This document shows positions 17,722 to 26,965 of a stretch of 64,000 nt of DNA, in pieces. The stretch is from NCBI RefSeq assembly GCF_002874535.1, contig NZ_CP025025.1, positions 1,783,526 to 1,847,525 on the forward strand, read 5' to 3'. The stretch's first letter is position 1. Each line of letters begins with the position of its first letter. The notes beneath the pieces are model-generated. The model had not been told where the DNA came from. It searched no databases and saw only the letters and a list, made by a program, of their open reading frames with translations. Source of the stretch: Mesobacillus jeotgali (GTDB lineage: Bacteria; Bacillota; Bacilli; Bacillales; Cytobacillaceae). Made by a program: the position numbers and the translations under genes.

Positions 17722-18558
17722 TTAGACTATAAGACTGGCTTTTAAAATACTCTCAATGTCCTTGTGCAAAGGAGTCCCTTTATCCAGAAAAAGCAGCCTG
17801 AAGTAAAGTGATTTTAAGAATTGTCTTAAATTCGTGTTTTTTCGAAAGAAGTACGGTGTATACCCAGTTGAGTTTTTGATATCTGTTATACTTTTTGACA
17901 GATTCTCAATCCACTCTTTTAAAAGATTTTCATCCATCCCTTTTTCTAACAGGGCTATGACAGCATAAATTAACCGCTCATCTTCTTCATCGGCATAGGC
18001 TGTTTCTTTCAAGATGCAACCGCCGATTGTATTAAGGCATTCGCGTGCTAAAGCTAGGTCAAATAACGGATGTTTGACTGCCTCAGCCAATAAGTCTGCG
18101 CCATGTGCTATGGAGTGAGCCCAGCCTTTTTCTTCGACGTATCCTCGCGCATCTTCTTCTTTTTGTAAGTATAGAATGCTGCTCTCTATGGCTTTAAGGG
18201 CCGTCTCTTCCGGAAGGAATCGTTCTATACGATCCCTATTTAAAATTAGAGTGATCACCAGTGATGAAAATGCTCTCGTGAATACCGAATCATCATTTTT
18301 CGAACCGATGCCAAAAAATAAGTGCTTTTGGTCAAGGCATGTTTCGATTAAATATTCCATTTGTTGATAATTCAAATATCCATTTTTCGTTAAATAATAA
18401 AATGAAGTATAAATCAGTTTGTCCCTTAATTCCGCGTCAGTTGAGCCGATATGCTCAACCATATGTATAATAAGCTGATCAAGATCCTTGCTTTTAATAG
18501 TTTCAGGTTTTTTTAAATCTAATTCTTTTAGGGCTATCTTTAATTGTTCAGCATTCAT
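17722..18558 (-). CDS. DUF2785 domain protein
   Basis: 278 aa, all-helical, with LDQLIIHMVEHIGSTDAELRDKLIY near the N-terminus, HSIAHGADLLAEAVKHP in the middle and FLKSLYFRLLFLDKG near the end, as in the DUF2785 family. The function of this family is unknown. No signal peptide or membrane segment. It is monocistronic and convergent with the GNAT gene. Confidence 0.8.
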   Translation of the reverse strand: MNAEQLKIALKELDLKKPETIKSKDLDQLIIHMVEHIGSTDAELRDKLIYTSFYYLTKNGYLNYQQMEYLIETCLDQKHLFFGIGSKNDDSVFTRAFSSLVITLILNRDRIERFLPEETALKAIESSILYLQKEEDARGYVEEKGWAHSIAHGADLLAEAVKHPLFDLALARECLNTIGGCILKETAYADEEDERLIYAVIALLEKGMDENLLKEWIENLSKSITDIKNSTGYTPYFFRKNTNLRQFLKSLYFRLLFLDKGTPLHKDIESILKASLIV

Positions 18559-18678
18559 AAAAGTTTCTCATCCTTCATTTTGGGTTCATAGTGATTTTAG
18601 CATATTTTACCTGTTGGATATATCCCTGCCACTCAAAATTTAAGAGTATATCTTTATGACTCTCCGCAAACTAATATC

Positions 18679-18975
18679 ATGATGAAAAAAATACTCTATT
18701 TTATAATTTGGATCAGCTGCATTGTTCTTTTGTCATTTGCTTATGAAGATTACCTTTATTCTCAGTTTAAGGTAGATGTTGTAGAGGGGATTGTCGAGGA
18801 CAAAGGGGTAGGTATTAAAACCAGCAATATTTATGGGAATTTTACAGAGGAACGGGAGTACTGGATAGAGCTTAATGGTGAGAAAATTGTAGTGTCTAAA
18901 GGAATTTATGAGGGTGTGCAACAACAAAAGCAAATCAAAGTAATGAGTACTCAGCATGGCATGGTGATTGAATAA
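18679..18975 (+). CDS. Small membrane-anchored protein, unknown
   Basis: 98 aa: an N-terminal helix KKILYFIIWISCIVLLSFAY, then a small beta-rich domain with YWIELNGEKIVVSKGIY. It may sit outside the membrane. No strong RBS before the double ATG at 18679/18682, so the start is uncertain. Unrecognised family. A shared terminator follows. Confidence 0.55.
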   Translation: MMKKILYFIIWISCIVLLSFAYEDYLYSQFKVDVVEGIVEDKGVGIKTSNIYGNFTEEREYWIELNGEKIVVSKGIYEGVQQQKQIKVMSTQHGMVIE

Positions 18976-19005
18976 AAAAGATGGCCCGATAGGACCATCT
19001 TTTTT
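18974..19005. terminator. Bidirectional terminator
   Basis: AAAAAAGATGG / CCATCTTTTTT with a 10-nt loop lies between convergent genes. Confidence 0.85.
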
Positions 19006-20422
19006 ACCACGTATCGCCGCGCTCTTTCTTCAGTTCTTTCATTTTCGCTACCCATTCGTCGACTCTTTGCCGGATTTCCTTGCTTTCGGTATCGGCTTTT
19101 TCGCGGTTAGTTTTGCTCATGGTGTAATGGAGTTCCTTCATGGCTTCGCTGCGATCAAAGCCCCAATCTCTTAACTCGGAATATTGTTCATCGGTAATCC
19201 AGCCATTCTCTGACATGATGGCGGCTGCGTCGATGATTCGGTGTGCTTCTTTCCTTCCGACAGTCCATAATTCCAGCGGATATTTATCTGCTATTTTATA
19301 TTCCGCTACCATATCCCATCCGTCTGGTGCCATCGTAAAAGCAAACGCCAGGTCGAGGGTGGAAGGGAGCCACTCGTATTGGATGGTATTTTTCAATTCC
19401 TCAGGGTTGTCGGCTTTAAAGTATTCTCCGTTTCCAGCTTCAGCAACTGCTTTTAATTGATTTTCAGTATTACCATCTACATCAAATCCGATGATGTTGA
19501 CCGTACTTTCAGCATTCTCTGCCACCAGGTCCTTGCTGGCCTGGACTGGATCACCATCACAGGTTTCTGCGCCATCGCTGACAATGTAGATCGTTGTATT
19601 GCCATCATATCCGCTGCTCATTTCCGCGGCCTTTTGGATGGCACCAGCAAGGGGAGTCCACCCCTTGCTTTCAAAAAAATCAACCGCACCGTGGAATACT
19701 TCTTTCTCGTATTTGCCCATTGGATAAACCTCTTCGATACCAGAACAGGAAGATTCTTTATCTACATCTGAATCGGAACCTTTATGACCGTATACTACCA
19801 GAGAGACCTCACTGGACTGACCGATGGTTTTCGCGAAACTCTTCACTGCATCTTTCGCGACTTCCATTTTGACACGGCCATCCGTCTGTTGAAGCATGCT
19901 CGAGCTTGCATCAAGAAGAATAATCGCTTTTTCAGCAGGCTTCGTTTCCTCTCCGCCCTCAGCTTTTGTCGGGTCTGGCAGGAAAGGCTCTTCGAAATGT
20001 GGTTCATAGGCATTGGCATTCTCGATAATTTCTTTATAATGCGGGCTTGCTAGCAGGGAAACAAGGCCTTTTTTTATTGTCTCTAATTCATTTGTCTCAT
20101 TAGCAAGTTCTTCGAGTTTCTCCGGCAGCTTGTTTTTTAGCTCAGGGTCCAGTTCAGGAGTATTGAAGCCAATATCCTGTATGTCCGTTTCATAGCTAAG
20201 GTCGCCCATCATTGTTCCCGGCTCCAGAGCCATCAGGCTATCCTCTGTAACCTCTAAACTTATATTCCTCAAGTGGTCAAATTTATTCTGCTTTGTTTCT
20301 TCCCTTTTAACAACCTCCTTAGCCGGTTGTTCAGCATCGACTTCTTCACCCGGTTCATCACTGCTGCACGCAGATAGAACGAGTGAAATGATTAACAATA
20401 ATAACAGCGAATACCGTTTCAC
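19004..20422 (-). CDS. VWA-domain lipoprotein
   Basis: 472 aa. GTG start 6 nt after AGGAGG; upstream ATGs overlap that SD. The signal ends LVLSAC (lipobox). After a 140-residue N-terminal region comes a von Willebrand A domain (about 165-335) with the intact MIDAS motif LLDASSSM, a conserved Thr (GWTPLAGAI) and YIVSDGAETCDGD. The C-terminal 120 residues are helical and charged. It resembles Bacillus YwmC/YwmD-type extracellular VWA proteins but is about twice as long. Probably binds a ligand or partner at the cell surface through a metal ion. Confidence 0.85.
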   Translation of the reverse strand: MKRYSLLLLLIISLVLSACSSDEPGEEVDAEQPAKEVVKREETKQNKFDHLRNISLEVTEDSLMALEPGTMMGDLSYETDIQDIGFNTPELDPELKNKLPEKLEELANETNELETIKKGLVSLLASPHYKEIIENANAYEPHFEEPFLPDPTKAEGGEETKPAEKAIILLDASSSMLQQTDGRVKMEVAKDAVKSFAKTIGQSSEVSLVVYGHKGSDSDVDKESSCSGIEEVYPMGKYEKEVFHGAVDFFESKGWTPLAGAIQKAAEMSSGYDGNTTIYIVSDGAETCDGDPVQASKDLVAENAESTVNIIGFDVDGNTENQLKAVAEAGNGEYFKADNPEELKNTIQYEWLPSTLDLAFAFTMAPDGWDMVAEYKIADKYPLELWTVGRKEAHRIIDAAAIMSENGWITDEQYSELRDWGFDRSEAMKELHYTMSKTNREKADTESKEIRQRVDEWVAKMKELKKERGDTW

Positions 20423-20572
20423 AAAAATCCTCCTCATCAAGTTTTCGCTATGTAAAAAACATCTTTATAGAGTTTACCATGATTAGTGAGAGGATTTGAA
20501 GTAATTTCCATGTTAGTGAGAGTAAAAAGCCTTGAACGGAGAAAGAATGTGGAATAAGTAAGGAGGGATATG

Positions 20573-21145
20573 ATGAAGAAAATGCTTGAGTTACCTGCGC
20601 TTCTTATTTTGGATGTCCAGAAGGGGTTTGACGACCCATACTGGGGCAAGCGCAACAACGCGGAAGCAGAGGCAAATATAGCAAGACTTTTGACTGAATG
20701 GAGGAACAGAAAGGGGCATGTCATTTACACAAAGCATCTGTCGCTCGACCCTGCGTCACCTTTGCACCATCGAAACAAATTAGGTACGGAATTTAAGGAA
20801 ATCATCCAGCCTATGGATGGAGAAATCATTTTTACGAAAAATGTGAACAGCGGTTTCATTGGAACCGAGCTGGAATCCTACATAAAACAAAACCAAGTGA
20901 AGTCTGTCGTTATAACCGGATTATCTACACAGCATTGCGTCTCCACGACAACAAGGATGAGCGGTAATCTTGGCATCAATACCTTCCTGGTGTCTGACGC
21001 GATTGCTGCATTTGACATCACAGACCATAAGGGTGTTCACCATACGGCGGAGTCTATTCACGAACACGAATTGGCGATGTTGCAAAAGGAGTTTGCAACC
21101 ATTATTACCACCAATGAAATTATTAGTCAGTTGAATCAACAGTAA
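20573..21145 (+). CDS. Isochorismatase-family cysteine hydrolase
   Basis: 190 aa. Catalytic triad visible: LLILDVQKGF (Asp), IIFTKNVNSGF (Lys) and ITGLSTQHCVSTTTR (Cys). The sequence is of the nicotinamidase-related/isochorismatase-like group of unknown substrate. ATG 20573 is 5 nt after AGGAGGG; the ATG at 20570 is too close. It is the second member of this superfamily in the window (see 9146). Confidence 0.85.
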   Translation: MKKMLELPALLILDVQKGFDDPYWGKRNNAEAEANIARLLTEWRNRKGHVIYTKHLSLDPASPLHHRNKLGTEFKEIIQPMDGEIIFTKNVNSGFIGTELESYIKQNQVKSVVITGLSTQHCVSTTTRMSGNLGINTFLVSDAIAAFDITDHKGVHHTAESIHEHELAMLQKEFATIITTNEIISQLNQQ

Positions 21146-21172
21146 AGCGCAGGAGCTAGCATCCTGCGCTTT
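21144..21172. terminator. Bidirectional terminator
   Basis: AAAGCGCAGGA / TCCTGCGCTTT with a 7-nt loop lies between convergent genes. Confidence 0.88.
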
Positions 21173-21923
21173 ATTTGTCGATTCCTAGAAATTTAAGAAC
21201 CCTATGGTAAGGGCATTTCGTTAAAGAAGTGTCATCATCATGGAGGAAATACTGGCGCCATTCAAAATTATCTTCTGCCCCGTATGTGTTCAGGTCAGGG
21301 TGGATTGAAATGCTGTCATATTTAGCAAGCCGTTCTCTTACTTGAGTCTTAATTCTCTCGGCAAAGCTTTGCGACTTGTTAAATTCCTGCAGAACCCATC
21401 TCGGCGTGATCGCGAGCATCATCACGTCAAAATGTCGGCTTTTCCTGTTTTTATGTGCAGGGGTTGCACAATACATAAAGTATTTTTCACCATTAAAACA
21501 AAATTCCCAGATTGGATTATGCGGGTCTGTGGGAATATCCTTTGGCCAATCATATTCATCCAGGGTGTTCAGACCATTAAGATGCTTCCAGAATAATTGT
21601 TCAAATTCTTCTACAGAATCGTTCTTCAATGATTGGGGAGTCTCATAAAAAATAATCAAAGAAGTATAATTTCCTATCTCCTTTGAATGCTTTGTATAGC
21701 TTGTTAGTAGGCTGGCAAGCTTATCAATCGTTGTTTCACTTCTTGGATCGCCAACAAACCCATATCGAAGCTGATTTGTCGAAAAGCCAATTGTTGCCGG
21801 TATGCAAGGAAAGGGCTTTTCCTTATCACTCATTTTAGCGAAGAACCTATCAAGTGCCTGCTTTTCCCAACTCAGCAGCTGATCCCGCGGTGAGGAACCA
21901 TGTGTATACAAGCCATTCATCAT
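21171..21923 (-). CDS. YqcI/YcgG family protein
   Basis: 250 aa with PCIPATIGFSTNQLRYGFVG near the N-terminus, YMYCATPAHKNRKSRHFDVM-like centre and ALL conserved blocks of the YqcI/YcgG family (known from Bacillus; heme-containing guanitoxin-type N-oxygenases are distant relatives). The reaction of the Bacillus members is not known. GGAGG is 5 nt before ATG 21923; ATG 21920 is equally possible. The 246-bp leader holds no recognised element. Confidence 0.82.
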   Translation of the reverse strand: MMNGLYTHGSSPRDQLLSWEKQALDRFFAKMSDKEKPFPCIPATIGFSTNQLRYGFVGDPRSETTIDKLASLLTSYTKHSKEIGNYTSLIIFYETPQSLKNDSVEEFEQLFWKHLNGLNTLDEYDWPKDIPTDPHNPIWEFCFNGEKYFMYCATPAHKNRKSRHFDVMMLAITPRWVLQEFNKSQSFAERIKTQVRERLAKYDSISIHPDLNTYGAEDNFEWRQYFLHDDDTSLTKCPYHRVLKFLGIDK

Positions 21924-22181
21924 AGTCACCTCCAATAGCTTCTACAATATATTCAAAGCAAGGAGAGTAGGGTAGATGTCCCGGGACAAATGGGCAGCAA
22001 CCCAATTTTCACAGAGTGTTAATCGATATATAAAAGAACTGTTTGAAAAATTTCTCACTTACTAAATTTACGTGAAGCAATTCAGGATGGGATTTTTTTC
22101 AATACCAGTAATCGCTGTTTGACTTTAAAGAAATAGGATAAATGTTAGAATAGAAATAGGAAAATCGAGGAGGGATGTTCC

Positions 22182-22571
22182 ATGCATCCTGTCATTTTAT
22201 TTGACGGAGTTTGCAACTTTTGTGATGCGAGTGTCCAATTTATTCTGAATCGTGATCCAAATGAAACGTTTCACTTTGCTTCACTTCAGAGTGAAGCCGG
22301 GCAGGAACTGTTGAAAAAGTATCAAGTGCGAGACGATGTGGACAGCATGATTTTAATTGAGAATGATAAGGTTTATTATAAATCCGCCGCTGCCCTGAGG
22401 ATTAGCCGTCATTTGCGTGGTGCATGGAAGCTTCTTTATCTGTTCATGATCGTCCCAGCTCCAATTAGGAATGTAGTGTATGATCTCATCGCCAGGAACC
22501 GATACAAGTGGTTTGGCCAGAAGGAAAGCTGCATGCTGCCTCCGCCGGATGTGCGGAAGCGATTTTTATAA
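22182..22571 (+). CDS. DCC-family thiol-disulfide oxidoreductase-like protein (DUF393, YuxK-like)
   Basis: 129 aa. The start VILFDGVCNFCDASVQF has the DxVCxxC signature (DGVCNFC), and the tail has RNRYKWFGQKESC. This is the DUF393/DCC family with a thioredoxin-like fold, of unknown physiological substrate; B. subtilis YuxK is a likely relative. RBS GAGGAGGG before the ATG. Single gene with a strong terminator. Confidence 0.88.
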   Translation: MHPVILFDGVCNFCDASVQFILNRDPNETFHFASLQSEAGQELLKKYQVRDDVDSMILIENDKVYYKSAAALRISRHLRGAWKLLYLFMIVPAPIRNVVYDLIARNRYKWFGQKESCMLPPPDVRKRFL

Positions 22572-22574
22572 AAG

Positions 22575-22613
22575 AAAAAACGGAAAAGCTGGCTGTCAGC
22601 TTTTCCGTTTTTT
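22575..22613. terminator. Bidirectional terminator
   Basis: A 15-bp stem, AAAACGGAAAAGCTG and its complement, with a GCTGT loop and flanking A and T runs. Confidence 0.9.
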
Positions 22614-23925
22614 AGTTAGTGAAAGTAGAGTAACGCCAGTAATGGTTGGCCATTGGGTCTGCCATCATTTCGAGACCTTTGCTGTGAGCCAGATGGATGA
22701 CTTGCCACTCGTCTGTGCCTGGTTCTTTTAGATAAACCTCATGTTCGGGTGCCTGGTCATGTATTCCAACTAGGTTGTATTCGTTGTCTTTATAAAAAGT
22801 TCCGCAAACATGATAGTCAATGGCAGGAGATACGACCAGTGGATTGCTGACAGAATGGTTCAGGTGAAACTTAACTCTGTCATCGTCTGTAAGCACCTTT
22901 TCCAATTGAATTCCCTCGTCAGAGGCCCTCGCGGATTCTAACCGTTCATGGTCCCTGCTGAATGCTTCTGTTATGCCCGTAGCCTTGCTTAACAGGGCAG
23001 TAGGGCGGTCCGTATCGATAAATATATCTCCTCTTGTCCTATATTGTGATGCCTCAGGATCAAATGAGCGGTGATCTCCTTTAAAAATCTGATCCACAGA
23101 TGCGGCATTCGGATTTTTAATCCATTCTTCTTGTAAAAATGTTGTGTACCGGAGCTGCCAGCTGCCGTTTTTACATTTGTTTTCCTGCGGTGATCTCAAC
23201 AATTTCCTGATTGGTCCAACCCTTTTGGTGATGGTAAACTCTTCATCTGCAGCCATCTCGGAGGAAGAATCTTTTTTTATAGCACCTACCGCATTGGCGA
23301 CCACCGATTTTAGCTCCCATTTTAACTGATTCGACCGCTGCAATGGACGCTTGGCTTTAATCATGTAAGTGTAGACATCGTCATCCTTGATATTTTTATC
23401 GGTAAAAGTACAGGAAGACACAGTTTCCAATTGAATCCCGTTTCTGAAAATCGTATACTCTGAAACACCCTCGATCGGTTCCCATTCAAAACTGATTTGA
23501 TCATGAGTGACAATCGTTGTAATGAGTACGTCCTCCAGTATATTGTCTTTTTCTTTGAAATCGACTGATGTAGTCGTTTGGATTCGCATTCTTTCTAATG
23601 CATTGTCTTGATCATCAAGGGTTTCTATACAGTATGTGTACAGGGTGCCAGGAACAAGGTTTTGGTCCACCAGTTTTGGCTTCATTCCTTCGTAGATGAG
23701 TTCCTTACCTCTAAACGCACGATAACGCCTGTTGGGACCCTTCCATTCCAGTTTGATTTGTTTGGTGCCTAGTTCGATATATTTTAGCATCCTTGAGTGA
23801 GAAGGAGCGGCAGTCTTGCGCCGGCGATTCAAGTTGACAGCATATAGAGTTCCGGCAATGCCCAGTGCAATCGGTAAAAGTTTGCCAGTGAGTGTTTGTT
23901 GTCTTAGATGAGTTTGACTATTCAT
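22612..23925 (-). CDS. Membrane-anchored protein with FN3-like repeats (possibly DUF3238 type)
   Basis: 437 aa. A single N-terminal hydrophobic stretch (LLPIALGIAGTLYAVNL) is followed by a basic patch (NRRRKT). Two fibronectin-III-like segments come next (about 50-120 and 135-200; LEWKGPNRRYRAFRGKELIY and FEWEPIEGVSEYTIFRNG align with each other). The C-terminal domain (250-437) contains FIDTDRP and VIHLAHSKGLEMM. I associate the C-terminal domain with DUF3238 but cannot verify this. Function unknown, probably at the cell surface or in the spore. Confidence 0.65.
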   Translation of the reverse strand: MNSQTHLRQQTLTGKLLPIALGIAGTLYAVNLNRRRKTAAPSHSRMLKYIELGTKQIKLEWKGPNRRYRAFRGKELIYEGMKPKLVDQNLVPGTLYTYCIETLDDQDNALERMRIQTTTSVDFKEKDNILEDVLITTIVTHDQISFEWEPIEGVSEYTIFRNGIQLETVSSCTFTDKNIKDDDVYTYMIKAKRPLQRSNQLKWELKSVVANAVGAIKKDSSSEMAADEEFTITKRVGPIRKLLRSPQENKCKNGSWQLRYTTFLQEEWIKNPNAASVDQIFKGDHRSFDPEASQYRTRGDIFIDTDRPTALLSKATGITEAFSRDHERLESARASDEGIQLEKVLTDDDRVKFHLNHSVSNPLVVSPAIDYHVCGTFYKDNEYNLVGIHDQAPEHEVYLKEPGTDEWQVIHLAHSKGLEMMADPMANHYWRYSTFTN

Positions 23926-24148
23926 TCATCCACCACCTTCAGTTTTTTACTAGCATGACAATTAATTACCCGAAGTCACAGCATTTTAGTAGAAGCGATG
24001 TGCTGAAATGGGTGGTAAAATAAGGATTAGTAGAGTTTGAATATTAATTTATCGAAGGGTTTTATTATTTTATGCTACTATATTATTTAATTAGATAGAT
24101 TAGGGACTTTATATTATCCAAGCCTGACAAACGAGAGGAGCGTTCGCG

Positions 24149-25078
24149 ATGTTACGGGTAAAAGGAATACTTATGATTGTCATTGGAGCCATACTTTGGG
24201 GGATGACTGGTTCGATCACCGAGTGGGTGCTCGCTAATACGGAATTGTCGGTTCCTTTTATCCTGACTATCCGGATGATTATTGCTGGAAGCAACATCCT
24301 GGCGTTCCTGGCAATTAAAAAGGAAGATATTTTTACAGTTGTGAAAACACCTTACTGGCGGAACCAGTTGGTCGTATTCAGCATTCTGGGAATGGTAGGG
24401 TTACAGTACACTTTTACGATGGCAATTGAAGCGAGCAATGCTGTAGTAGCAACATTACTCCAATTTTCCGCTCCAATTTTTGTTGTCCTCTATGTTTCTT
24501 TTAATCATAAAAAATGGCCGCCACGCTTTCAGATGCTTGGCATTGCCGGTACATTGGCCGGGCTTTTCCTTTTATTGACGAATGGGTCGATTAGAGGTTT
24601 GTTGGTTAGTCCGACGGCATTGCTATGGGGAGTTGCAGTGGGTCTGACGTTTGCTTTCTATACACTTTACCCGGCACGTTTGATGAAGGAATGGAGCGTA
24701 TTGGCAATTGTCGGCTGGAGTATGTTGTTCGGCGGAATTGTACTTGGAGTGATTAACCGAGTTTGGCTGAGCGATGAATGGCTAATTGTTGTTCAGCCGA
24801 AGATGGTTTTGATCATGGCCATCTTGATAATCTTTGGCACACTGGCGTTCCTGCTATTCTTAAGCAGCATGAATTATATTACTGCAGTTGAAACTAGCAT
24901 CCTTTCAAGTGTCGAACCTTTAACCGTTATGGTCATTTCAGTTATTTGGTTCGATACGATGCTCCAAAGCGTCCAGCTGATGGGCGCTATGATCATGCTC
25001 GTATTCGTAACCTGGCTGTCGATCGGCGATAAGAAAGCATCAGTTGAGGGACAGGTTGTTAAGGGGAATAATAGCTAA
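24149..25078 (+). CDS. DMT-superfamily (EamA) transporter
   Basis: 309 aa, ten hydrophobic segments in two EamA halves, with ILWGMTGSITEWVL in the first and SILSSVEPLTVMVISVIWF in the second, the usual end of YcbK/RhaT-like drug/metabolite transporters. The substrate is unknown. ATG start with a weak GAGAGGAG RBS. Followed by a strong terminator and the 52-bp array. Confidence 0.88.
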   Translation: MLRVKGILMIVIGAILWGMTGSITEWVLANTELSVPFILTIRMIIAGSNILAFLAIKKEDIFTVVKTPYWRNQLVVFSILGMVGLQYTFTMAIEASNAVVATLLQFSAPIFVVLYVSFNHKKWPPRFQMLGIAGTLAGLFLLLTNGSIRGLLVSPTALLWGVAVGLTFAFYTLYPARLMKEWSVLAIVGWSMLFGGIVLGVINRVWLSDEWLIVVQPKMVLIMAILIIFGTLAFLLFLSSMNYITAVETSILSSVEPLTVMVISVIWFDTMLQSVQLMGAMIMLVFVTWLSIGDKKASVEGQVVKGNNS

Positions 25079-25084
25079 TTAGTA

Positions 25085-25112
25085 GAGTCGCCAAGGTTGG
25101 CGGCTCTTTATT
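25085..25112 (+). terminator. Terminator of the EamA gene
   Basis: The stem GAGTCGCCAA / TTGGCGGCTC is followed by TTTATTT. Confidence 0.85.
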
Positions 25113-25148
25113 TGGTTTAACGAATTAAATTTAGTTGGGAGAGCAGGC

Positions 25149-25475
25149 TTTGGACAATATCGGAGGAAACCGCCGGAGATTTGTCTGAACCCAGGCCAAC
25201 TCCAGACAAAGTCAGGGGAATACAAAGGGATTTCGTCTGAACCCTGGGCGACTTCGGACAATATCGAAGGAAAACGGGGAAGATTTGTCCGAACCTAAGG
25301 CAACTTCGGACAAAACAAGAGGAAGCTGTAGGAAGTTTGTCCGAACCTAAGGCAACTTCGGACAGAACAAGAGGAAGCTGAAGGAAGTTTGTCAGAACCT
25401 AAGACAACTTCGGACAAAGTCAGATGGAAATCAAAGCAATTTGTCCAAAGCTGACTTTCCTTCTGAAAAAGTCGG
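25149..25475. repeat. 52-bp tandem array with internal hairpins (about six units)
   Basis: Units begin at 25180, 25232, 25284, 25336 and 25388, exactly 52 bp apart, with a right half-unit before (from 25149) and a decayed unit at 25440. Each unit is a palindrome with a 10-nt left arm (TTTGTCCGAA), an 11-nt loop and a matching right arm (TTCGGACAAA), then a purine-rich spacer of 21 nt. Units 3 and 4 are nearly identical. The period is not a multiple of 3, and stops occur in every frame, so it is not coding. Confidence 0.9.
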
Positions 25476-25515
25476 ATTAACCCAGTAGTAACTTGGGCTA
25501 AGAACACCTTACGTC

Positions 25516-25938
25516 TTAATCGAAAAACTCCATATGACCTTTTTCTTGTTTGTAGTAATCAATTCTATTTTGTATGCTCCCCGTATGGAATTCAAATTTA
25601 TGCCCATCGGGGTCCGTAAAATAAATAGACATTTTATCTTTTTCACTTCTTATGCGCCCTGGTAAAATATTCACTCCTAAATCTTTCAACTTTTTATACA
25701 TTGGGTCGATATCTTCTTCATCTATTGAAAAAGCTATATGTGTATATGATTGGTGTATTTCTTGACGAGGTATGTCTTTCTCAACATTCAGGGCTAGCCA
25801 TATACCATTAAGGTCGAAGTAAGCAGTAGCTTTCCCTTTTACTAACAGTTTGGCATTAAATACGTTTTTGTAAAAAGTAATTGATCTTTCCAAATCAGAA
25901 ACAGAAAATAATAAATGGTTAATCCCCTTGATCTCCAC
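25516..25938 (-). CDS. fosB: Metallothiol transferase FosB (fosfomycin resistance)
   Basis: 140 aa, a VOC-fold enzyme. It adds bacillithiol to fosfomycin. The sequence MEIKGINHLLFSVSDLE, then YFDLNGIWLALN, SYTHIAFSID and FTDPDGHKFEFHTG is that of Bacillus FosB throughout; metal ligands are His8, His67 and Glu116. Intact and full length. Convergent with nothing on its 3' side except the 52-bp array; divergent from the NUDIX gene. Confidence 0.95.
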   Translation of the reverse strand: MEIKGINHLLFSVSDLERSITFYKNVFNAKLLVKGKATAYFDLNGIWLALNVEKDIPRQEIHQSYTHIAFSIDEEDIDPMYKKLKDLGVNILPGRIRSEKDKMSIYFTDPDGHKFEFHTGSIQNRIDYYKQEKGHMEFFD

Positions 25939-26094
25939 TTTTTCACCCCAAAAATAAGTATTCTACAAATAAGATATCAAAATAGCGAAGCCGTTTCCTA
26001 AAATATATCCATAAAAACCGAACGACACTTCTATGAAGTGAAGGATTTTCTTTATTCTATGTGGAAATTAAAGGAAGATAAAGGGGGGCTAAGA

Positions 26095-26874
26095 TTGTTT
26101 TTTCAAAGAAAAACATACAGAATCAAACCTGATAACCTGAATGATATCAATAATTTCTTTCATAACAATGTATATCCTGTTCACATTAAAAATGGTGCGA
26201 AATTAATTGGGCGCTGGGTGAACGAGACCAAGGACGAAATTCTTGTTATCTGGGAATATACCAGCATGGAGCAATATGAAAGAATCGATGATCTACTCAA
26301 AAATAGTAATCCTTACAACATAGCTATGAAGAATTTGAAGGGATTTTACACAGAGGCAAAAGAAAATTTAATGTCTTCAACTGCTCCTTATCCTTCAGCA
26401 TATCATGAGCATAAACATTTATTGTCTGTTAGTGGATACATCACCAATAAAGATGGAGAAGTTCTCCTAGTCAGGAATTTTCACCGTTCAGATACAATGG
26501 AAATGCCTGGCGGCCAGGTAGAAGAAGGAGAAACATTGGAAGAGGCCATTCATCGGGAGGTATTAGAAGAGACGGGTATTAATGTGAGTTTACATGGTAT
26601 AACAGGCATTTACCAAAATGTGACTAGCGGAGTTACATGTGTAGTCTTCAGAGGTGAGTATCAATCTGGTGAAGTCAGGCCAGCAGAGGGAGAAACTTCA
26701 GAAGTCTTTTTTGCAAAAATAACGAAAGAAAATATAGAACAATTTATTACGAGAGAACAATTTAGAAACAGAGCTACAGACGCGATGAATGCGAACTACA
26801 TACCATATGAAGCATTTAAAGCAAAACCTTACGAGCTAGTTAGTAGATTTGAAGTAAAAAAAGAGTATAGTTAA
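26095..26874 (+). CDS. NUDIX hydrolase with N-terminal NIPSNAP-like domain
   Basis: 259 aa from the TTG at 26095 (6 nt after GGGGGG); the frame is open further upstream but without RBS. Residues 1-105 resemble a dimeric alpha/beta-barrel of the NIPSNAP type (TYRIKPDNLNDINNFF, GRWVNETKDEILVIWEY). Residues 120-230 are a NUDIX domain with the full box GGQVEEGETLEEAIHREVLEETGI-type pattern (GGQVEEGETLEEA, REVLEETGI). It would hydrolyse a nucleoside diphosphate derivative; the substrate is unknown. Confidence 0.82.
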   Translation: MFFQRKTYRIKPDNLNDINNFFHNNVYPVHIKNGAKLIGRWVNETKDEILVIWEYTSMEQYERIDDLLKNSNPYNIAMKNLKGFYTEAKENLMSSTAPYPSAYHEHKHLLSVSGYITNKDGEVLLVRNFHRSDTMEMPGGQVEEGETLEEAIHREVLEETGINVSLHGITGIYQNVTSGVTCVVFRGEYQSGEVRPAEGETSEVFFAKITKENIEQFITREQFRNRATDAMNANYIPYEAFKAKPYELVSRFEVKKEYS

Positions 26875-26965
26875 AACATTTCATGAAATATTTCCACTTA
26901 GAGAATAGAAGGGAAATCTTAAAGCGTAAAGAAAGGTAATGCATAAATTATAGGATGTGATTGAT

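Noticed and set aside
25149-25475. CRISPR array or coding repeat
   Set aside because: Same reason as above; period 52 is not a multiple of 3 and stops occur in all frames.
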